A stretch of DNA of 64,000 nucleotides from Hahellaceae bacterium (GCA_016744695.1 JADGDV010000022.1:1-64000), one strand, 5' to 3'; shown: positions 43,039-53,900, counted from the stretch's first letter. A program made the numbers and translations. The notes: generated by a model from the letters alone, not told the origin.

Positions 43039-44127
43039 ATGCTCAAAACAACAACTCTATCAATAAACGATAATTTTTCAGTTAAGCTCGCAAAACTAGT
43101 CAGTATTGCGAGCCTGATATTAGCGTTATGCTCATGTGGCAACGAATCAGGTAATGGTAAAACTCAAACACCCAGTAATACAGCAATAAATAAACTACAG
43201 CCAGCATCTTTAAATACAAACAAAGCAAACATAAAACCATCGACACCAACAGCACTCACGACCTATTATTTATCTTTAGCATCTCAACAATTTAAAACAA
43301 CCTGCTCCAATGCAGAGCAACTACAAGCATCGGTGCAGCTTTTTTTAACCGCCCCAAGCAAAAAAACATTAAAAGAAACCAGGCAGCACTGGCTTTCCAG
43401 CCACAACAGCTACATTGCATCCAAATTATTCCGAACCCTTAATATTAAACACCCAGAATTAGACCACTCTCAGATTGACCCAGTAAAGCATTCCTTAACG
43501 ATAAGAATTGACCAATCACCAATGCTCCCAGGTTACCTAGATGCCGTTAAAGGCTACCCTCAAAGTGGTTATGTTTTTTCCCCTCTCCCAATCGACGCGG
43601 AGACATTAAATAATGAGCATCAATTTTCAGATACGCTATACGTAACACTAGGGTTCCATGCCATTGAGTTTTTACTATGGGGTGAAGGAAACGAACAGGC
43701 TAGAACAAGCTCAGACTATGCAACGCTAACAAATATCAAAGAAAACCCTGAGTTACCTCAGGCCCGACGCAGTCAGTTGCTCTCACTTACTACACAGCTA
43801 CTCTCAGATGATTTACAAACACAATGTAAGGAGTGGACAAATACTGAAGGCTATTACCCTTCGAAACTGAGCGAAAAGCCTGAAGAAGAGCAAAACGAAT
43901 ACATAGTTACAAGCATCGAGCAGCTACTCTCAGACATTCAAATAAACCGAGCTCAAATAAAGAGTGCGACAGAGCATCACTCAGCCTTCGCACAAAGCGA
44001 TGAACAAGATCTGCAAGCCCAGATAAAAATATTAAAGTTACTATTAGAAAGTAAAGAGTGGGAAGAACTTAGTAAAAAACAGGAAAGGGCAAAAAAACTG
44101 ACAGCACTAGCCAAAGCGCTATATTAA
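43039..44127 (+). CDS. Imelysin-like (peptidase M75 family) lipoprotein
   Basis: This is a predicted envelope lipoprotein. The signal peptide ends in ALCSC, with Cys31 or Cys33 as the lipidation site. Residues about 75-360 form the all-helical imelysin fold, with RQHWLSSHNSYIA and the signature GFHAIEFLLWGEG, whose GxHxxE matches the family. Imelysin-like proteins are often iron-regulated and linked to iron transport, but no Fur box or iron gene is visible here. It is co-transcribed with the HAD phosphatase. Confidence 0.85.
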   Translation: MLKTTTLSINDNFSVKLAKLVSIASLILALCSCGNESGNGKTQTPSNTAINKLQPASLNTNKANIKPSTPTALTTYYLSLASQQFKTTCSNAEQLQASVQLFLTAPSKKTLKETRQHWLSSHNSYIASKLFRTLNIKHPELDHSQIDPVKHSLTIRIDQSPMLPGYLDAVKGYPQSGYVFSPLPIDAETLNNEHQFSDTLYVTLGFHAIEFLLWGEGNEQARTSSDYATLTNIKENPELPQARRSQLLSLTTQLLSDDLQTQCKEWTNTEGYYPSKLSEKPEEEQNEYIVTSIEQLLSDIQINRAQIKSATEHHSAFAQSDEQDLQAQIKILKLLLESKEWEELSKKQERAKKLTALAKALY

Positions 44128-44128
44128 C

Positions 44129-44186
44129 GTAGGGTGCGCCGTGCGCACCGCTATCATTATTTCTTGGTGCGCACAGCGCACCCTAA
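44129..44186. repeat. Palindromic intergenic element, copy 2
   Basis: The left arm GTAGGGTGCGCCGTGCGCAC (44129-44148) and the right arm ending CACCCTAA (44166-44186) are near-perfect inverted repeats of about 21 bases with a 16-base AT-rich loop. It begins two bases after the imelysin-like stop and lies between convergent genes, so it may act as a bidirectional terminator. Confidence 0.88.
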
Positions 44187-44202
44187 GTACAATTTTCTAC
44201 CA

Positions 44203-45429
44203 TCAAAACGATGGCAGCACTCGGGCAAAGCACGCCTTCAAGTACTCAGTTTCAGGTATAGCTGGAACAATAGGGTGATCAGCTCCCTGATGCCCCTGCT
44301 CTATTATTTGCACAAAGCGGTCAGTCTGACGACCAGTTGAACGAATAATATCAGTTAAACGTTCTCTCTGAAGATGCATAGAGCAAGATGCAGAAACTAG
44401 TATTCCGTCTTTATCCAGTAAACGCATCGCTAACTGATTAATACGTTGGTAAGCCTGCTCTCCCGCTTTAATATCACGGCGTCTTGGGATAAATGCAGGC
44501 GGGTCAACAATGATTACGTCGAACTTTTCACGTATATCACGCAGCTCTTTACAAGCAGCAAAGGCATCACCCTTTATACAACGAACTTTATCTTCCACAC
44601 CGTTTAGCTTGGCGTTTTCTTCTACAAATGAGAGCGCGTACTCAGAAGCATCAATACAAGTAACAGACTCAGCACCAAAAGCAGCAGCCTGAACACCCCA
44701 GCCACCGATATAGCTAAAGATATCAAGAACACGCTTGCCCTTTACATAAGGAGCCAAGCGAGCACGGTTCATTCTATGATCATAAAACCACCCCGTCTTC
44801 TGCCCCTTTAATACCGGCGCAGTAAACAGAACACCATTCTCTTCAAGCTGCACTGTTTCAGTTTCTTCGCCTATGACCGTCTCGGTATAAGACTCAAGCC
44901 CTTCTACTTCACGCATTTTTCCGTCATTACGGAAGATCAATGTAGTCGGTTTAATTACTTTTTCAATCGCTTCAATTAATTCATCTTTCAGCACTTCCAT
45001 GCCAAATGAAGATATTTGCGCAACACATGCATCACCAAAGCGATCGATAACCAAACCAGGAAGACCATCACTATCACCAAACACCAAGCGATAAAACGGT
45101 TTATCGAAGGCTTGCTGGCGTAAAGATAAAGCAATTTTTAAACGATGAACAATCAGAGATTTATCCATAAACTGATTGTTTGAACGGCTGATTAATCGAC
45201 CGCAAATCAAGGCATTAGGATTAACAAGTGCAGTCCCCAGTGGCTTGCCTGATGGTGTAGTCACTAAAGCCTGGTCACCCGCTTTAAATTGCTTAAGACC
45301 GCCATTCGCGGAATCTACTTCATTGCTATATATCCACAGGTGTCCCTGTTTCAAGCGCCTATCGGCACCTTTGTTAAGTTGAAGCACCTTGTTAGAGGCT
45401 GAAAGAGTAGACTCTGGATCATTAGACAT
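44203..45429 (-). CDS. rlmI: 23S rRNA (cytosine1962-C5)-methyltransferase RlmI
   Basis: It methylates C1962 of 23S rRNA. An N-terminal PUA domain (about 8-85) contains GHLWIYSNEVD. The Rossmann methyltransferase has VLDIFSYIGGWGVQAA (SAM site), IIVDPPAFIPRR and the catalytic-type cysteine in SASCSMHL. I chose the ATG at 45429 because AGGAGG lies just upstream; the open frame to 45480 adds 17 residues with no ribosome site. The fold and motifs match RlmI of E. coli. Confidence 0.92.
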   Translation of the reverse strand: MSNDPESTLSASNKVLQLNKGADRRLKQGHLWIYSNEVDSANGGLKQFKAGDQALVTTPSGKPLGTALVNPNALICGRLISRSNNQFMDKSLIVHRLKIALSLRQQAFDKPFYRLVFGDSDGLPGLVIDRFGDACVAQISSFGMEVLKDELIEAIEKVIKPTTLIFRNDGKMREVEGLESYTETVIGEETETVQLEENGVLFTAPVLKGQKTGWFYDHRMNRARLAPYVKGKRVLDIFSYIGGWGVQAAAFGAESVTCIDASEYALSFVEENAKLNGVEDKVRCIKGDAFAACKELRDIREKFDVIIVDPPAFIPRRRDIKAGEQAYQRINQLAMRLLDKDGILVSASCSMHLQRERLTDIIRSTGRQTDRFVQIIEQGHQGADHPIVPAIPETEYLKACFARVLPSF

Positions 45430-45626
45430 AGAAACCTCCTGAAAAATCGATGCGGGATTATACCAGTGAAGTGCTCGCACAGGAAAAAAATAGCAGGCTA
45501 TTACATTTATATATAAAAAATGACACTCAAATGCTTATAGATAATCTACACTTACGAGATGCGATATTGATAAATCGCCACCGTAAATGGCAACATTGAC
45601 TAGAACTTAGCTTATTAGGAAACGTA

Positions 45627-46496
45627 ATGGGTGCAGAGTTAACTGAAGATCAGATAAAGCATATCTTGCAGGGTATAAAAATCCCTCCTCAACCCCAAAT
45701 TCTGGTTGATCTTCAAATGGAGCAAGTCATGCCAGACCCCGACCTCAAGCAAATTGCTCGCTTGATAAGTCAGGACGTAGGTCTTTCTGGCACCATGCTA
45801 AAGTTTGTTAACTCACCTTTCATGGGGCTTACCAATAAAATAACCTCCATTGAACAAGCCGTATCATTACTAGGCCTTAATAGCGTTATAAATATTCTTA
45901 ATGGTTTATCCATTAAAGGCGAAATGACCGATGAAAAAATCGTCGTCATGACTCGCTTCTGGGATACGGCTAATGACATCGCTATGGTATGCGCAACGAT
46001 TGCCAAAAAAATTGGCTTTAACAGCCCGGACGAATCTTATGCTTTAGGGCTATTCCATAACTCAGGCATCCCACTAATGATGCAACGTTTTGACAATTAC
46101 CTAAATGTTATGGAAGAGGGTTATGCCGAGACAGCAGACCGCCTGATTGACGTTGAAAACCGCTTATTCAACACTAATCACGCAGTCGTGGGCTACTACA
46201 CAGCAAAGTCTTGGAATTTACCCCTATCTATTTGTGATGTTATTGCTGAGCACCATAGTGCCGAAGTGATTTTCAAAAATAGAGACGGGAAATCTCAAGA
46301 GAAAAAGACATTACTGGCCATTCTTAAAATTGCAGAGCACATTTGCGGTAACTACATAACCCTAGGCTCTCAAACCACCGACTATGAATGGGAAAGAGTC
46401 AGTAAAGATATTCTAGAATATGTAGGACTAACCACTTACGATATTGAAGATATGAAGGAATACTTTAAAGATATGGGCGTTTCAGTTATAGGGTAA
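45627..46496 (+). CDS. HDOD domain protein
   Basis: This is a single HDOD domain of 289 residues, a catalytically degenerate relative of HD phosphohydrolases often found in signalling. Seen are PPQPQILVDLQ near the start, LARLI-like IARLISQDVGLSGTMLKFVN, and the helical core IEQAVSLLGLNSV. No GGDEF, EAL or receiver domain is attached. It is probably a regulatory scaffold, but no partner is indicated. GGAAACGTA precedes ATG 45627. Confidence 0.88.
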   Translation: MGAELTEDQIKHILQGIKIPPQPQILVDLQMEQVMPDPDLKQIARLISQDVGLSGTMLKFVNSPFMGLTNKITSIEQAVSLLGLNSVINILNGLSIKGEMTDEKIVVMTRFWDTANDIAMVCATIAKKIGFNSPDESYALGLFHNSGIPLMMQRFDNYLNVMEEGYAETADRLIDVENRLFNTNHAVVGYYTAKSWNLPLSICDVIAEHHSAEVIFKNRDGKSQEKKTLLAILKIAEHICGNYITLGSQTTDYEWERVSKDILEYVGLTTYDIEDMKEYFKDMGVSVIG

Positions 46497-46509
46497 GAGT
46501 TGATATGTT

Positions 46510-46557
46510 GTAGGGTGCGCCGTACGCAGTTTGATGCGTACGCACGGCGCACCCTAC
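46510..46557. repeat. Palindromic intergenic element, copy 3
   Basis: The left arm GTAGGGTGCGCCGTACGCA (46510-46528) and the right arm 46535-46557 are inverted repeats around a six-base loop; the right arm carries a four-base GCAC insertion. It lies between the convergent HDOD and gcvPB genes and can form a strong hairpin in either transcript. Confidence 0.88.
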
Positions 46558-46565
46558 ATCAAAAA

Positions 46566-48023
46566 TTATGCTTTATAAGCCACATCCAACTCTCTAGCCG
46601 CCTTAACATCATCAAGACGCTTAACTGGCTGAGAATAAGGTGCACCTTTAACCAAATCAGCTGAACTTTCAGCTTCTTTCAATATCTGAGTCATTGCTTC
46701 TACAAAACCATCAAGCTCATCAATAGATTCAGTTTCAGTAGGTTCAATGAGTAAGCATTCAGGTACTAGAAGTGGAAAATAGGTTGTTGGTGCATGGTAG
46801 CCATAATCCAACAGACGCTTTGCAAAATCCATGGCGGTTACACCCAGCTCTTTCGCCTGCTTACTCATGGTAATGATAAACTCGTGAGTTGCACGACGGT
46901 CATCATAAGCCAAATCAAAACCTGCATCACTAAGCTTTTTCGCCATATAGTTAGCATTCAAGGTCGAGAATTCGCTCACTCGATGCATTCCATCACGGCC
47001 AAGGAATAATGCATAAATGTAGGCCCGAAGGATAATACCCGCATTCCCCATAAAGGCTGATAATCGGCCGATACTGTCAGGCAGTGCTTCTTGGCCTAAC
47101 CAACAGTAATCAGGTTCACCACCGGCATCCTCGATACCGGCAATAGGCGTCGGCAAATAAGGCAACAATCGCTCACCCACGGCTACAGGACCAGAACCCG
47201 GACCTCCGCCACCATGAGGTGTGGCAAATGTTTTATGCAAGTTCATGTGCAATACATCAAACCCCATATCACCTGGACGAACCTTACCTAAAATAGCATT
47301 CAAATTGGCTCCATCATAATAAAGCAAGCCACCTGCATCGTGAACAACCTTGGCAATCACTTCAATTTGACGTTCAAACACACCACACGTAGAGGGGTTC
47401 GTCATCATAATGCCAGCTGTTTGAGGTCCAACCGCTTCTTTTAACGCTTCGACATCAACATCACCGTCATTTAAAACAGGGATTTCTTTTACTTTATAAC
47501 CGCACATAACGGCTGTCGCGGGGTTAGTACCGTGAGCGGCAATAGGTACAATAATTTCACAACGCTCATGATCTCCACGCTTGTCATGGTAGGCTTTAAT
47601 CATCGCCACACCCGCAAATTCACCCTGAGCGCCTGCCATAGGACTCAAAGAAACTCCGGCCATACCCGTTACTTCTTTAAGAATTTCCTGAAGTTCATAC
47701 ACACACGTAAGATAACCCTGGCTATGAGACTCTGGTGCCAATGGATGACGACTTAAAAAACCTGGCAAGCTTGCTACTTTATGCGCACCACGAGGGTTGT
47801 ACTTCATAGTACAAGACCCTAAAGGGTAGAACTGTGTATCTATAGAGAAATTCTTACGAGACAAATTAGTATAATGTCTAACCACTTGAAGTTCTGATAC
47901 TTCAGGTAGCTTAGCCTTGCTCTTTCGCATCAACTCAGCGGGTATACTTGTTACTTCAGCCTTAACAAGAGGGGCTTGGGCGGTCGCGTTACGACCCGTT
48001 ACTCCACGCTCAAAAATTAACAT
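46566..48023 (-). CDS. gcvPB: Glycine dehydrogenase (aminomethyl-transferring) subunit 2
   Basis: The PLP-bearing half of the glycine cleavage P protein. The PLP lysine is in [17 protein letters not shown] (near residue 265). [10 protein letters not shown] and AHGTNPATA are typical of subunit 2. At 485 residues it matches the split form. It follows gcvPA with a 7-base overlap. It acts on glycine and transfers the aminomethyl group to GcvH. Confidence 0.95.
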   Translation of the reverse strand: MLIFERGVTGRNATAQAPLVKAEVTSIPAELMRKSKAKLPEVSELQVVRHYTNLSRKNFSIDTQFYPLGSCTMKYNPRGAHKVASLPGFLSRHPLAPESHSQGYLTCVYELQEILKEVTGMAGVSLSPMAGAQGEFAGVAMIKAYHDKRGDHERCEIIVPIAAHGTNPATAVMCGYKVKEIPVLNDGDVDVEALKEAVGPQTAGIMMTNPSTCGVFERQIEVIAKVVHDAGGLLYYDGANLNAILGKVRPGDMGFDVLHMNLHKTFATPHGGGGPGSGPVAVGERLLPYLPTPIAGIEDAGGEPDYCWLGQEALPDSIGRLSAFMGNAGIILRAYIYALFLGRDGMHRVSEFSTLNANYMAKKLSDAGFDLAYDDRRATHEFIITMSKQAKELGVTAMDFAKRLLDYGYHAPTTYFPLLVPECLLIEPTETESIDELDGFVEAMTQILKEAESSADLVKGAPYSQPVKRLDDVKAARELDVAYKA

Positions 48024-49411
48024 TCCACACCCTCCAACTCTTTCAGCGATACTTCTAGCGCACTCACATAATCATTGAGGTCTTGCTCTGTTTTAGTTTC
48101 TGTCGCACAAACAACAATGCAGTTATTCAAGTACGAGCCACTCGATGTAAAGTCAGCGGGGGATAACTCATAACCAGCTAAGACACCTTGCCTAGCCATA
48201 TGCTCAAGAACTAGCCTTGAAGAAACGGGCACTCGCAAGACAAACTCATGAAAACAAGCGCCTTGAGATACCACTTCAACACCAGAAACGGCAGATAATA
48301 AGCCGATTAAACGATGAGTATTTGCATAGCAGGCACGCGCTACACGCTCAATACCTTCATGCCCTAATAAACTCATATGAATGGTAGCAGCCGTCACAGC
48401 CAAACCTTGGTTGGTACATATATTCGAAGTCGCCTTGGAGCGTCGAATGTGTTGTTCACGGGCTTGAAGCGTTAAGGTAAACCCCTCTTTTCCATCAAGA
48501 TCTACCGTGCGACCAATAATTCGACCAGGCATCTGTCTTACCAGCTTCTGCTTACAGCAAATAAAACCGAAATAAGGTCCGCCAGAGGCAAGAGGAATGC
48601 CTAAAGGCTGCCCTTCACCTACCGCAATATCAGCACCATTTTCGCCCCATTCTCCAGGAGGAGAAATTAAGGTAGCAGCCATCGGGTTAATAACACCAAT
48701 GGCCAGCATGCCTTGAGCATGAGCCCAATCAGTTAAACAGTGTACATCTTCTAAAGATCCAAAGAAGTTGGGTTGAGCAATCACTAGAGCAGCAAAATCT
48801 TCGCCTTCAAAAGCAGACAATGCTGACAAATCGGTCACCAAAGTAGACGTATCAAAAGCCACTTCAACTAACTCAATTTGCTGATTAGTCACAATACTTT
48901 TAACCGTATCCCGGTAAAGGGGGTGTACTGTTCCGGCAATCAATACCCGCTTACTTTTAGATTTTCTATTTGCCCTAATAGCCATCAACACTGCTTCAGC
49001 CATACCCGATGCACCATCGTATAACGAAGCATTAGATACATCTAAGCCAGTTATTGCGGTCATCATCGACTGGAACTCATAAACCAGCTGTAAAGTTCCC
49101 TGACTCGCTTCAGCCTGATAAGGCGTATAAGCGGTCATGAACTCACCTCTAGTGGCTACATCCCATACAGCGGCTGGAATATGATGTTCGTAAGCACCTG
49201 CGCCAATAAAGCAAAGTGCTCCGCTATCTTGTTGAGCACGCTCAGATAATAAACGAGTGATTTCCATTTCACTTCTGGCAGAAGGAACGGCATCAAGCGA
49301 GCCAGCTCTCAAGTGTGAGGGGATTTCGTCAAAAAGTTGGTCGATTGATTGCGCACCAATCGTCTCCAACATTTTTCGAATATCATCTTCCGTATGCGGA
49401 ATAAAGGGCAT
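48017..49411 (-). CDS. gcvPA: Glycine dehydrogenase (aminomethyl-transferring) subunit 1
   Basis: N-terminal half of the two-subunit P protein, which pairs with GcvPB. Diagnostic features are the start [44 protein letters not shown] and [10 protein letters not shown]. At 464 residues it is the usual size for subunit 1. It has no PLP lysine of its own; residues for the co-substrate site come from both subunits. Confidence 0.95.
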   Translation of the reverse strand: MPFIPHTEDDIRKMLETIGAQSIDQLFDEIPSHLRAGSLDAVPSARSEMEITRLLSERAQQDSGALCFIGAGAYEHHIPAAVWDVATRGEFMTAYTPYQAEASQGTLQLVYEFQSMMTAITGLDVSNASLYDGASGMAEAVLMAIRANRKSKSKRVLIAGTVHPLYRDTVKSIVTNQQIELVEVAFDTSTLVTDLSALSAFEGEDFAALVIAQPNFFGSLEDVHCLTDWAHAQGMLAIGVINPMAATLISPPGEWGENGADIAVGEGQPLGIPLASGGPYFGFICCKQKLVRQMPGRIIGRTVDLDGKEGFTLTLQAREQHIRRSKATSNICTNQGLAVTAATIHMSLLGHEGIERVARACYANTHRLIGLLSAVSGVEVVSQGACFHEFVLRVPVSSRLVLEHMARQGVLAGYELSPADFTSSGSYLNNCIVVCATETKTEQDLNDYVSALEVSLKELEGVEC

Positions 49412-49477
49412 GTAAATCTCTCTAAGGCAAATAACTAAATTTAATGTCTAATGATTCTTGGCGTAGCAAAAATAAAC

Positions 49478-49873
49478 CTAGTGGTCTTCTGCTTCACAAG
49501 CCGCCGCATATGCTTCTGCGTCTAGCAAGTCATCAAGATCGCTTTCATCAGCCAGCTTCACTTTATAAAACCAACCTTCATTGTAAGGGTCACTATTTAC
49601 AAAATCAGGAGACTCTTCCAAGTTTTCATTAATCTCAAGTACTTCGCCACTAACAGGACTAAAAATATCTGAAGCCGCTTTTACAGACTCAACAACACCG
49701 GCCTCTTCGCCTGCATTTAACTCTGAACCTACCTCTGGCAGCTCCACAAATACCACGTCGCCCAATAAATCCTGAGCATTATAGGTAATACCTACCGTTG
49801 CAGTGCCATCGTGTTCTACACGAACCCACTCATGGCTAGATAAATACTTTAGTTCAGCTGGAATATTACTCAT
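49478..49873 (-). CDS. gcvH: Glycine cleavage system H protein
   Basis: The lipoyl carrier that shuttles aminomethyl groups between P, T and L proteins. The lipoyl lysine is in [15 protein letters not shown] (about residue 62). The N terminus [13 protein letters not shown] and C-terminal WFYKVKL are typical. I chose ATG 49873; the reading to 49882 adds three residues and its start lies too close to the ribosome site. The Glu/Asp-rich tail DEADL-type end is normal. Confidence 0.94.
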   Translation of the reverse strand: MSNIPAELKYLSSHEWVRVEHDGTATVGITYNAQDLLGDVVFVELPEVGSELNAGEEAGVVESVKAASDIFSPVSGEVLEINENLEESPDFVNSDPYNEGWFYKVKLADESDLDDLLDAEAYAAACEAEDH

Positions 49874-49924
49874 CGTACGCATACCTATATTTTGAAATTA
49901 ATTTAATTTATTAAAAACTACAGA

Positions 49925-51010
49925 CTATTTATAGACTCGTTTTCCATTACGGACAAACGGAGGTTTAACCACTTGCACTGTTTGTAGTTTCTTACGCATT
50001 TCTACAGAGCATGTATCGCCTGTTCCTGCAGGCACTCGTGCCACGGCGATTGAGTAGCCTAGCGTTGGAGAGAAAGTACCACTGGTAATCTCGCCTTCAC
50101 CAAGACCTTCAACAACCACTTTCTGATGGCCACGTAAAACGCCACGCTCTTCTAGCACTAGACCGACTAATTTAGTTTTAACACCGTCAGCCTTTTCAGC
50201 TTCTAAGGCTACACGGCCTATAAAGTTACGATCTGCAGGTTCCCAGGCAACCGTCCAAGCCATATTAGCTTGAAGAGGACTAATGCTTTCATCCATATCA
50301 GAACCGTAAAGATTCATACCTGCTTCAAGTCGTAGTGTATCCCGTGCGCCAAGTCCACAAGACGCAACGCCTGCTGCTTTTAACTGCTGCCAGAAGTCAG
50401 CTACTTCTTTTTCTGGCACCATAATTTCTAAGCCATCTTCACCGGTATAACCTGTGCGACAAAGCATCCAGCCATCAGACTCTAAACCCTGAAAAACATT
50501 CAAACCCGAGATAATGTCTGCTTTTTCACCACCTAAAACCGCTTTAGCTTTTTCAATGGCTTCGGGCCCTTGAACAGCAACCATGGCTAATTCAGGACGT
50601 TCAGAAAGCGTAATATTAAAGCCATCCGCTTGTTTCTGCATCCAGGCCAAATCTTTCTCTCGGGTTCCGCAATTAACTACCAAACGATAACCCACAGGCA
50701 TTAGATAAACGATAAGGTCGTCAATTACCCCACCCTTTTCATTAAGCATGCCACTATAAAGGGCTTTACCGATCTCTTTTAGCTTGTTTACATCATTAGC
50801 CAGCAGATACTGAAGATACGCTTTAGCGTCATCACCTTCCAAGTCAACAATGGTCATATGAGACACATCAAACATGCCGCTCGCTTTACGGACGACATGG
50901 TGCTCTTCAAGCTGGGAGCCGTAATGAATGGGCATATCCCAACCACCAAAATCGACTATTTTTCCACCACAGGCCACATGAGCCTCATAGAGTGCGGTTT
51001 TATTTCCCAT
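49925..51010 (-). CDS. gcvT: Aminomethyltransferase (glycine cleavage T protein)
   Basis: It transfers the methylene group from GcvH to tetrahydrofolate and releases ammonia. [37 protein letters not shown] and [14 protein letters not shown] with the catalytic Asp-Arg region are all present. At 362 residues it is complete. I chose ATG 51010, preceded by AGG; GTG 51013 is the only alternative. It heads gcvT-gcvH-gcvPA-gcvPB. The upstream 146 bases contain no recognisable glycine riboswitch. Confidence 0.95.
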   Translation of the reverse strand: MGNKTALYEAHVACGGKIVDFGGWDMPIHYGSQLEEHHVVRKASGMFDVSHMTIVDLEGDDAKAYLQYLLANDVNKLKEIGKALYSGMLNEKGGVIDDLIVYLMPVGYRLVVNCGTREKDLAWMQKQADGFNITLSERPELAMVAVQGPEAIEKAKAVLGGEKADIISGLNVFQGLESDGWMLCRTGYTGEDGLEIMVPEKEVADFWQQLKAAGVASCGLGARDTLRLEAGMNLYGSDMDESISPLQANMAWTVAWEPADRNFIGRVALEAEKADGVKTKLVGLVLEERGVLRGHQKVVVEGLGEGEITSGTFSPTLGYSIAVARVPAGTGDTCSVEMRKKLQTVQVVKPPFVRNGKRVYK

Positions 51011-51156
51011 CACTAAACCTTCTGCTGGTTATCAATATTTCATAGGCTAATAGACAAGCCTCTCATTAAAGGAGCATATGATACTATTGTTAGCTCATTC
51101 AATGAACAACTAAACACATTTTAAATACCATATTTTAAGTCAGTTTTAACTTAGTT

Positions 51157-51759
51157 TTAAGTAATTTTTAAGAAAGAAAGGATGTTAGGAATCACTTTTT
51201 CAAAGCCATCAAACTCATGGTTCCCACCCTCCTCAACCCAAACCGTTGATTCTGTGAGTTTTTCAAGCGCTTCACTATAGTTAAGTGTTTGGTCTTCTGT
51301 TTGAACTAATAAAAACAGGCGCTCAGGATGAGACAATAGCCGAATATCTAAGGCAATCAATTCATCCATATGGGCTTTGGTTAAGGTATATCGCTCACCA
51401 CTATAAAAGTTGACGTTCTCTCCCAGGAAGTCATCAAGCAATACGTAGGGTTTTACCGCAGGGTTAATCAATGCAGCATAAAGCCCATATTTTTCGGCAA
51501 AGTATATTGCGTAATACCCACCTAGCGAACTACCTAATAACGAAACAGGGCCTAACGTTAACTGTTTTTCAATAATGGCAGATACCTGTATATCGACCTG
51601 ACGAGGGGAAAATGATAAGGAAGGAATAAGATAAATGCAGTCATGCCCAGCGTTTTCGAGAAAGCCTTTCAACTGCTGTGCTTTTTTAGATTCTGGTGTG
51701 CTATTAAAACCATGAAGATAAATAAGCGTTGACTTAGATTTCGTCTTATTTATCTTCAC
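51157..51759 (-). CDS. yqiA: YqiA-type alpha/beta hydrolase (esterase)
   Basis: A small alpha/beta hydrolase. The nucleophile elbow is GSSLGGYYA (Ser near 93), with LIYLHGFNSTPESKKAQ at the start, INPAVKPY, and the catalytic His in GGNHEFDGFE near the end. At 200 residues it matches YqiA. E. coli YqiA shows esterase activity on short and long acyl esters; the physiological substrate is unknown. The start is GTG 51759. It lies in the conserved block yqiA-cpdA-DUF1249-nudF. Confidence 0.88.
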   Translation of the reverse strand: MKINKTKSKSTLIYLHGFNSTPESKKAQQLKGFLENAGHDCIYLIPSLSFSPRQVDIQVSAIIEKQLTLGPVSLLGSSLGGYYAIYFAEKYGLYAALINPAVKPYVLLDDFLGENVNFYSGERYTLTKAHMDELIALDIRLLSHPERLFLLVQTEDQTLNYSEALEKLTESTVWVEEGGNHEFDGFEKVIPNILSFLKIT

Positions 51760-51783
51760 AATTCACTTACTCTGAGACTTAAG

Positions 51784-52629
51784 CTAATAGCCTTTACTAG
51801 AATAATCAACTTCAAACTCAATATGTTCAACCCGCTCAACACCGGTATTAATTGACCCATCATTATTCAACTTTAGCCAACGATAACCTGGTGCCAATGA
51901 ATCTACCGCAAAATCATTCGACTTTGGTAGAAACTGCACACAAGTAGATGGCGTAGCTAATAGGCGCACATCATTTCGATATTGATCAACTTCCTGATGA
52001 ATATGCCCCCACATAAGGCAGCGCACATTATCGTGCCGATCGACTATTTCGAGTAACTGGTCTCGATTTTTCAATCCAATGTTATCTAACCACACACTAT
52101 CAATGTCCACCGGATGATGATGAAAGCAAACCATTGAATGTAAGTCTGGTCGTTCTGAGAGGGCCTTATTAAGTACTTCTAACTCAGATTCTTCAAGGTA
52201 ACCGTAAACCTTCCCTTCTAATAGAGAATCAAGAAATATCAACTGCCACGAGCCAATACGAACCACCTTTTCAAGTGCTCGTTTATCACCCATAACCGTT
52301 ACCTGCTTCATTGCATCACGGTCATCATGATTTCCAGAGAACCAATAAACAGGACTATCAAAGCCCCTCATCTTCTCCATGAAGCAACGATATGCCTCAA
52401 TAGAACCATCTTGTGCGATATCACCTGTAGCCAAGACTAAGTCTGGGGCAGAGTGATTCTGATCTACAAGCTGAAGAACCGCGTCAAGACTGGAGCGCGT
52501 ATTCATCCCCAGCAGTTCCCCATCCTCCTCTTTGCATAAATGAGGATCAGTAATTTGAACAATAAACAGCGATTTATCATCTAACATTTGGTCTTTTTTT
52601 ATACCATTCTCTTTGCCGGCAATACCCAT
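51784..52629 (-). CDS. cpdA: 3',5'-cyclic AMP phosphodiesterase CpdA
   Basis: A class III metallophosphoesterase that hydrolyses cAMP. All five metal-binding motifs are visible: ITDPHL, ATGDIAQDG, FSGNHDDRD, CFHHHPVD and WGHIHQE. At 281 residues it fits CpdA. The block order matches E. coli. The first 14 residues to Met15 are not conserved in character, so ATG 52587 is a possible start, although the AGGAC at 52629 is also plausible. Confidence 0.92.
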   Translation of the reverse strand: MGIAGKENGIKKDQMLDDKSLFIVQITDPHLCKEEDGELLGMNTRSSLDAVLQLVDQNHSAPDLVLATGDIAQDGSIEAYRCFMEKMRGFDSPVYWFSGNHDDRDAMKQVTVMGDKRALEKVVRIGSWQLIFLDSLLEGKVYGYLEESELEVLNKALSERPDLHSMVCFHHHPVDIDSVWLDNIGLKNRDQLLEIVDRHDNVRCLMWGHIHQEVDQYRNDVRLLATPSTCVQFLPKSNDFAVDSLAPGYRWLKLNNDGSINTGVERVEHIEFEVDYSSKGY

Positions 52630-52753
52630 GTCCTGATTCGGCCTCCCTACAGTAACTCCCCTAAAACCTTCTCAACCGACACTTATTATTTTTTTATGTG
52701 ACGGCACAAGCCCCTACAATATAAATTGCAGAAGATTTTTTCTAGTACAGCAT

Positions 52754-53206
52754 TCAGAATTTGTTAGTTAGGTCGCAAATTACGTGACCAAATCTTAGAC
52801 AATAGTCTAACCATTCAGCAAGAAAGGCATTTATTTGCGTTTTTTCATCAGGGTGATGCATAAAGCGGTTAGGATAATCATTCACCCCTTGAACTCGCCT
52901 ATGCCGGCAACAACTAATGACTTCGGCCATTCCTACATCATGATATAGGCGAACCGTCATCTGGGGGTTATTCAGCCATTTACCCGCAGTATGTCTTTGT
53001 TCAAGATAAAGCGTATCCGTATATTTAAACGACTCAATTAACCGAATACGGACCATGCCAAAATAACGTTCACCTGCAGACAGTTGAAACTCAACAATAT
53101 CATCGTTCATTTCTCTGGGAAGTAGCTTAATCAGGCGCAGATAATTACCATCACCTAAAGCGCCAAGTCGCGATATATCAGGTACATAACGACGTTTAAC
53201 ATTCAT
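52754..53206 (-). CDS. DUF1249 (YqiB-like) protein
   Basis: A conserved 150-residue cytosolic protein. KRRYVPDISRLGALGDGNY, LEQRHTAGKWLNNPQMTVR and YHDVGMAEVISC are typical of DUF1249. The function is not known. It lies between nudF and cpdA, as in E. coli. A GAGGG ribosome site precedes the ATG. Confidence 0.9.
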   Translation of the reverse strand: MNVKRRYVPDISRLGALGDGNYLRLIKLLPREMNDDIVEFQLSAGERYFGMVRIRLIESFKYTDTLYLEQRHTAGKWLNNPQMTVRLYHDVGMAEVISCCRHRRVQGVNDYPNRFMHHPDEKTQINAFLAEWLDYCLRFGHVICDLTNKF

Positions 53207-53235
53207 GCTGCGCCCTCCACGCTAGGCTATCTAAA

Positions 53236-53871
53236 CTAAGTCCACTCGCTTTTGATTAATTCATGATTAAGCTGCAACCATTGCAACGCAATGATCGACG
53301 CTGCATTATTTATTCTACCATTACTCACGTATTCAAACGCTTGCTTAGCGGATACCACATGAACTTTAATATCTTCGCCTTCATGCTCAAGGCCGTGAAT
53401 ACCTTTGGCGGTTTTAGCATCAACCTGACCACAAAAAAGGTATATTTTCTCATTAGTGCCACCTGGTGAGACCAAGTATTCACAAATAGGTTTTAGCTCA
53501 CCTAGTTCAATACCTGCTTCTTCCACCCCTTCACGCCTTACTACCGTTTCAGGCGTTTCCCCTTCATCATTCATGCCGGCTACTAATTCCAGCAACCAGG
53601 GCGTTTGGTTATGATTCAAAGCACCAATTCTAAACTGCTCGAGCAACACAACCTGATCCGTAACAGGGTCATAGGGAAGCACGCAAGACGCATCACCACG
53701 AACAAACAACTCACGCTGCAACTCCTGACTCCACCCCCCTTTAAATAATCGGTGCGATAAGCGATAACGATCAATTTTAAAGAAGCCATCAAAAGCACGC
53801 TCTTTAGGGCGTAGCTTTACATCCTCCTTATCAAAAACCTGCTTTATCTCACTAGTCACTTTCAACACCAC
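53236..53871 (-). CDS. nudF: ADP-ribose diphosphatase NudF
   Basis: It cleaves ADP-ribose to AMP and ribose 5-phosphate. The Nudix box (about residues 95-117) reads GMNDEGETPETVVRREGVEE then AGI, and SPGGTNEKIYLF and the C-terminal NNAASIIALQWLQL are family features. At 211 residues it is complete. The start is uncertain: the frame opens with tandem GTG codons at 53871 and 53868, with TTG and GTG further in, and no strong ribosome site. It is the first gene of the nudF-DUF1249-cpdA-yqiA block. Confidence 0.92.
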   Translation of the reverse strand: MVLKVTSEIKQVFDKEDVKLRPKERAFDGFFKIDRYRLSHRLFKGGWSQELQRELFVRGDASCVLPYDPVTDQVVLLEQFRIGALNHNQTPWLLELVAGMNDEGETPETVVRREGVEEAGIELGELKPICEYLVSPGGTNEKIYLFCGQVDAKTAKGIHGLEHEGEDIKVHVVSAKQAFEYVSNGRINNAASIIALQWLQLNHELIKSEWT

Positions 53872-53900
53872 TCATTGAAGAACATCTCTTTATATTGATC

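Noticed and set aside
51011-51156. Possible glycine riboswitch before gcvT
   Set aside because: The region lacks the conserved GGAGAG and ACCGAAGGAGCAA-type blocks of glycine aptamers on either strand.
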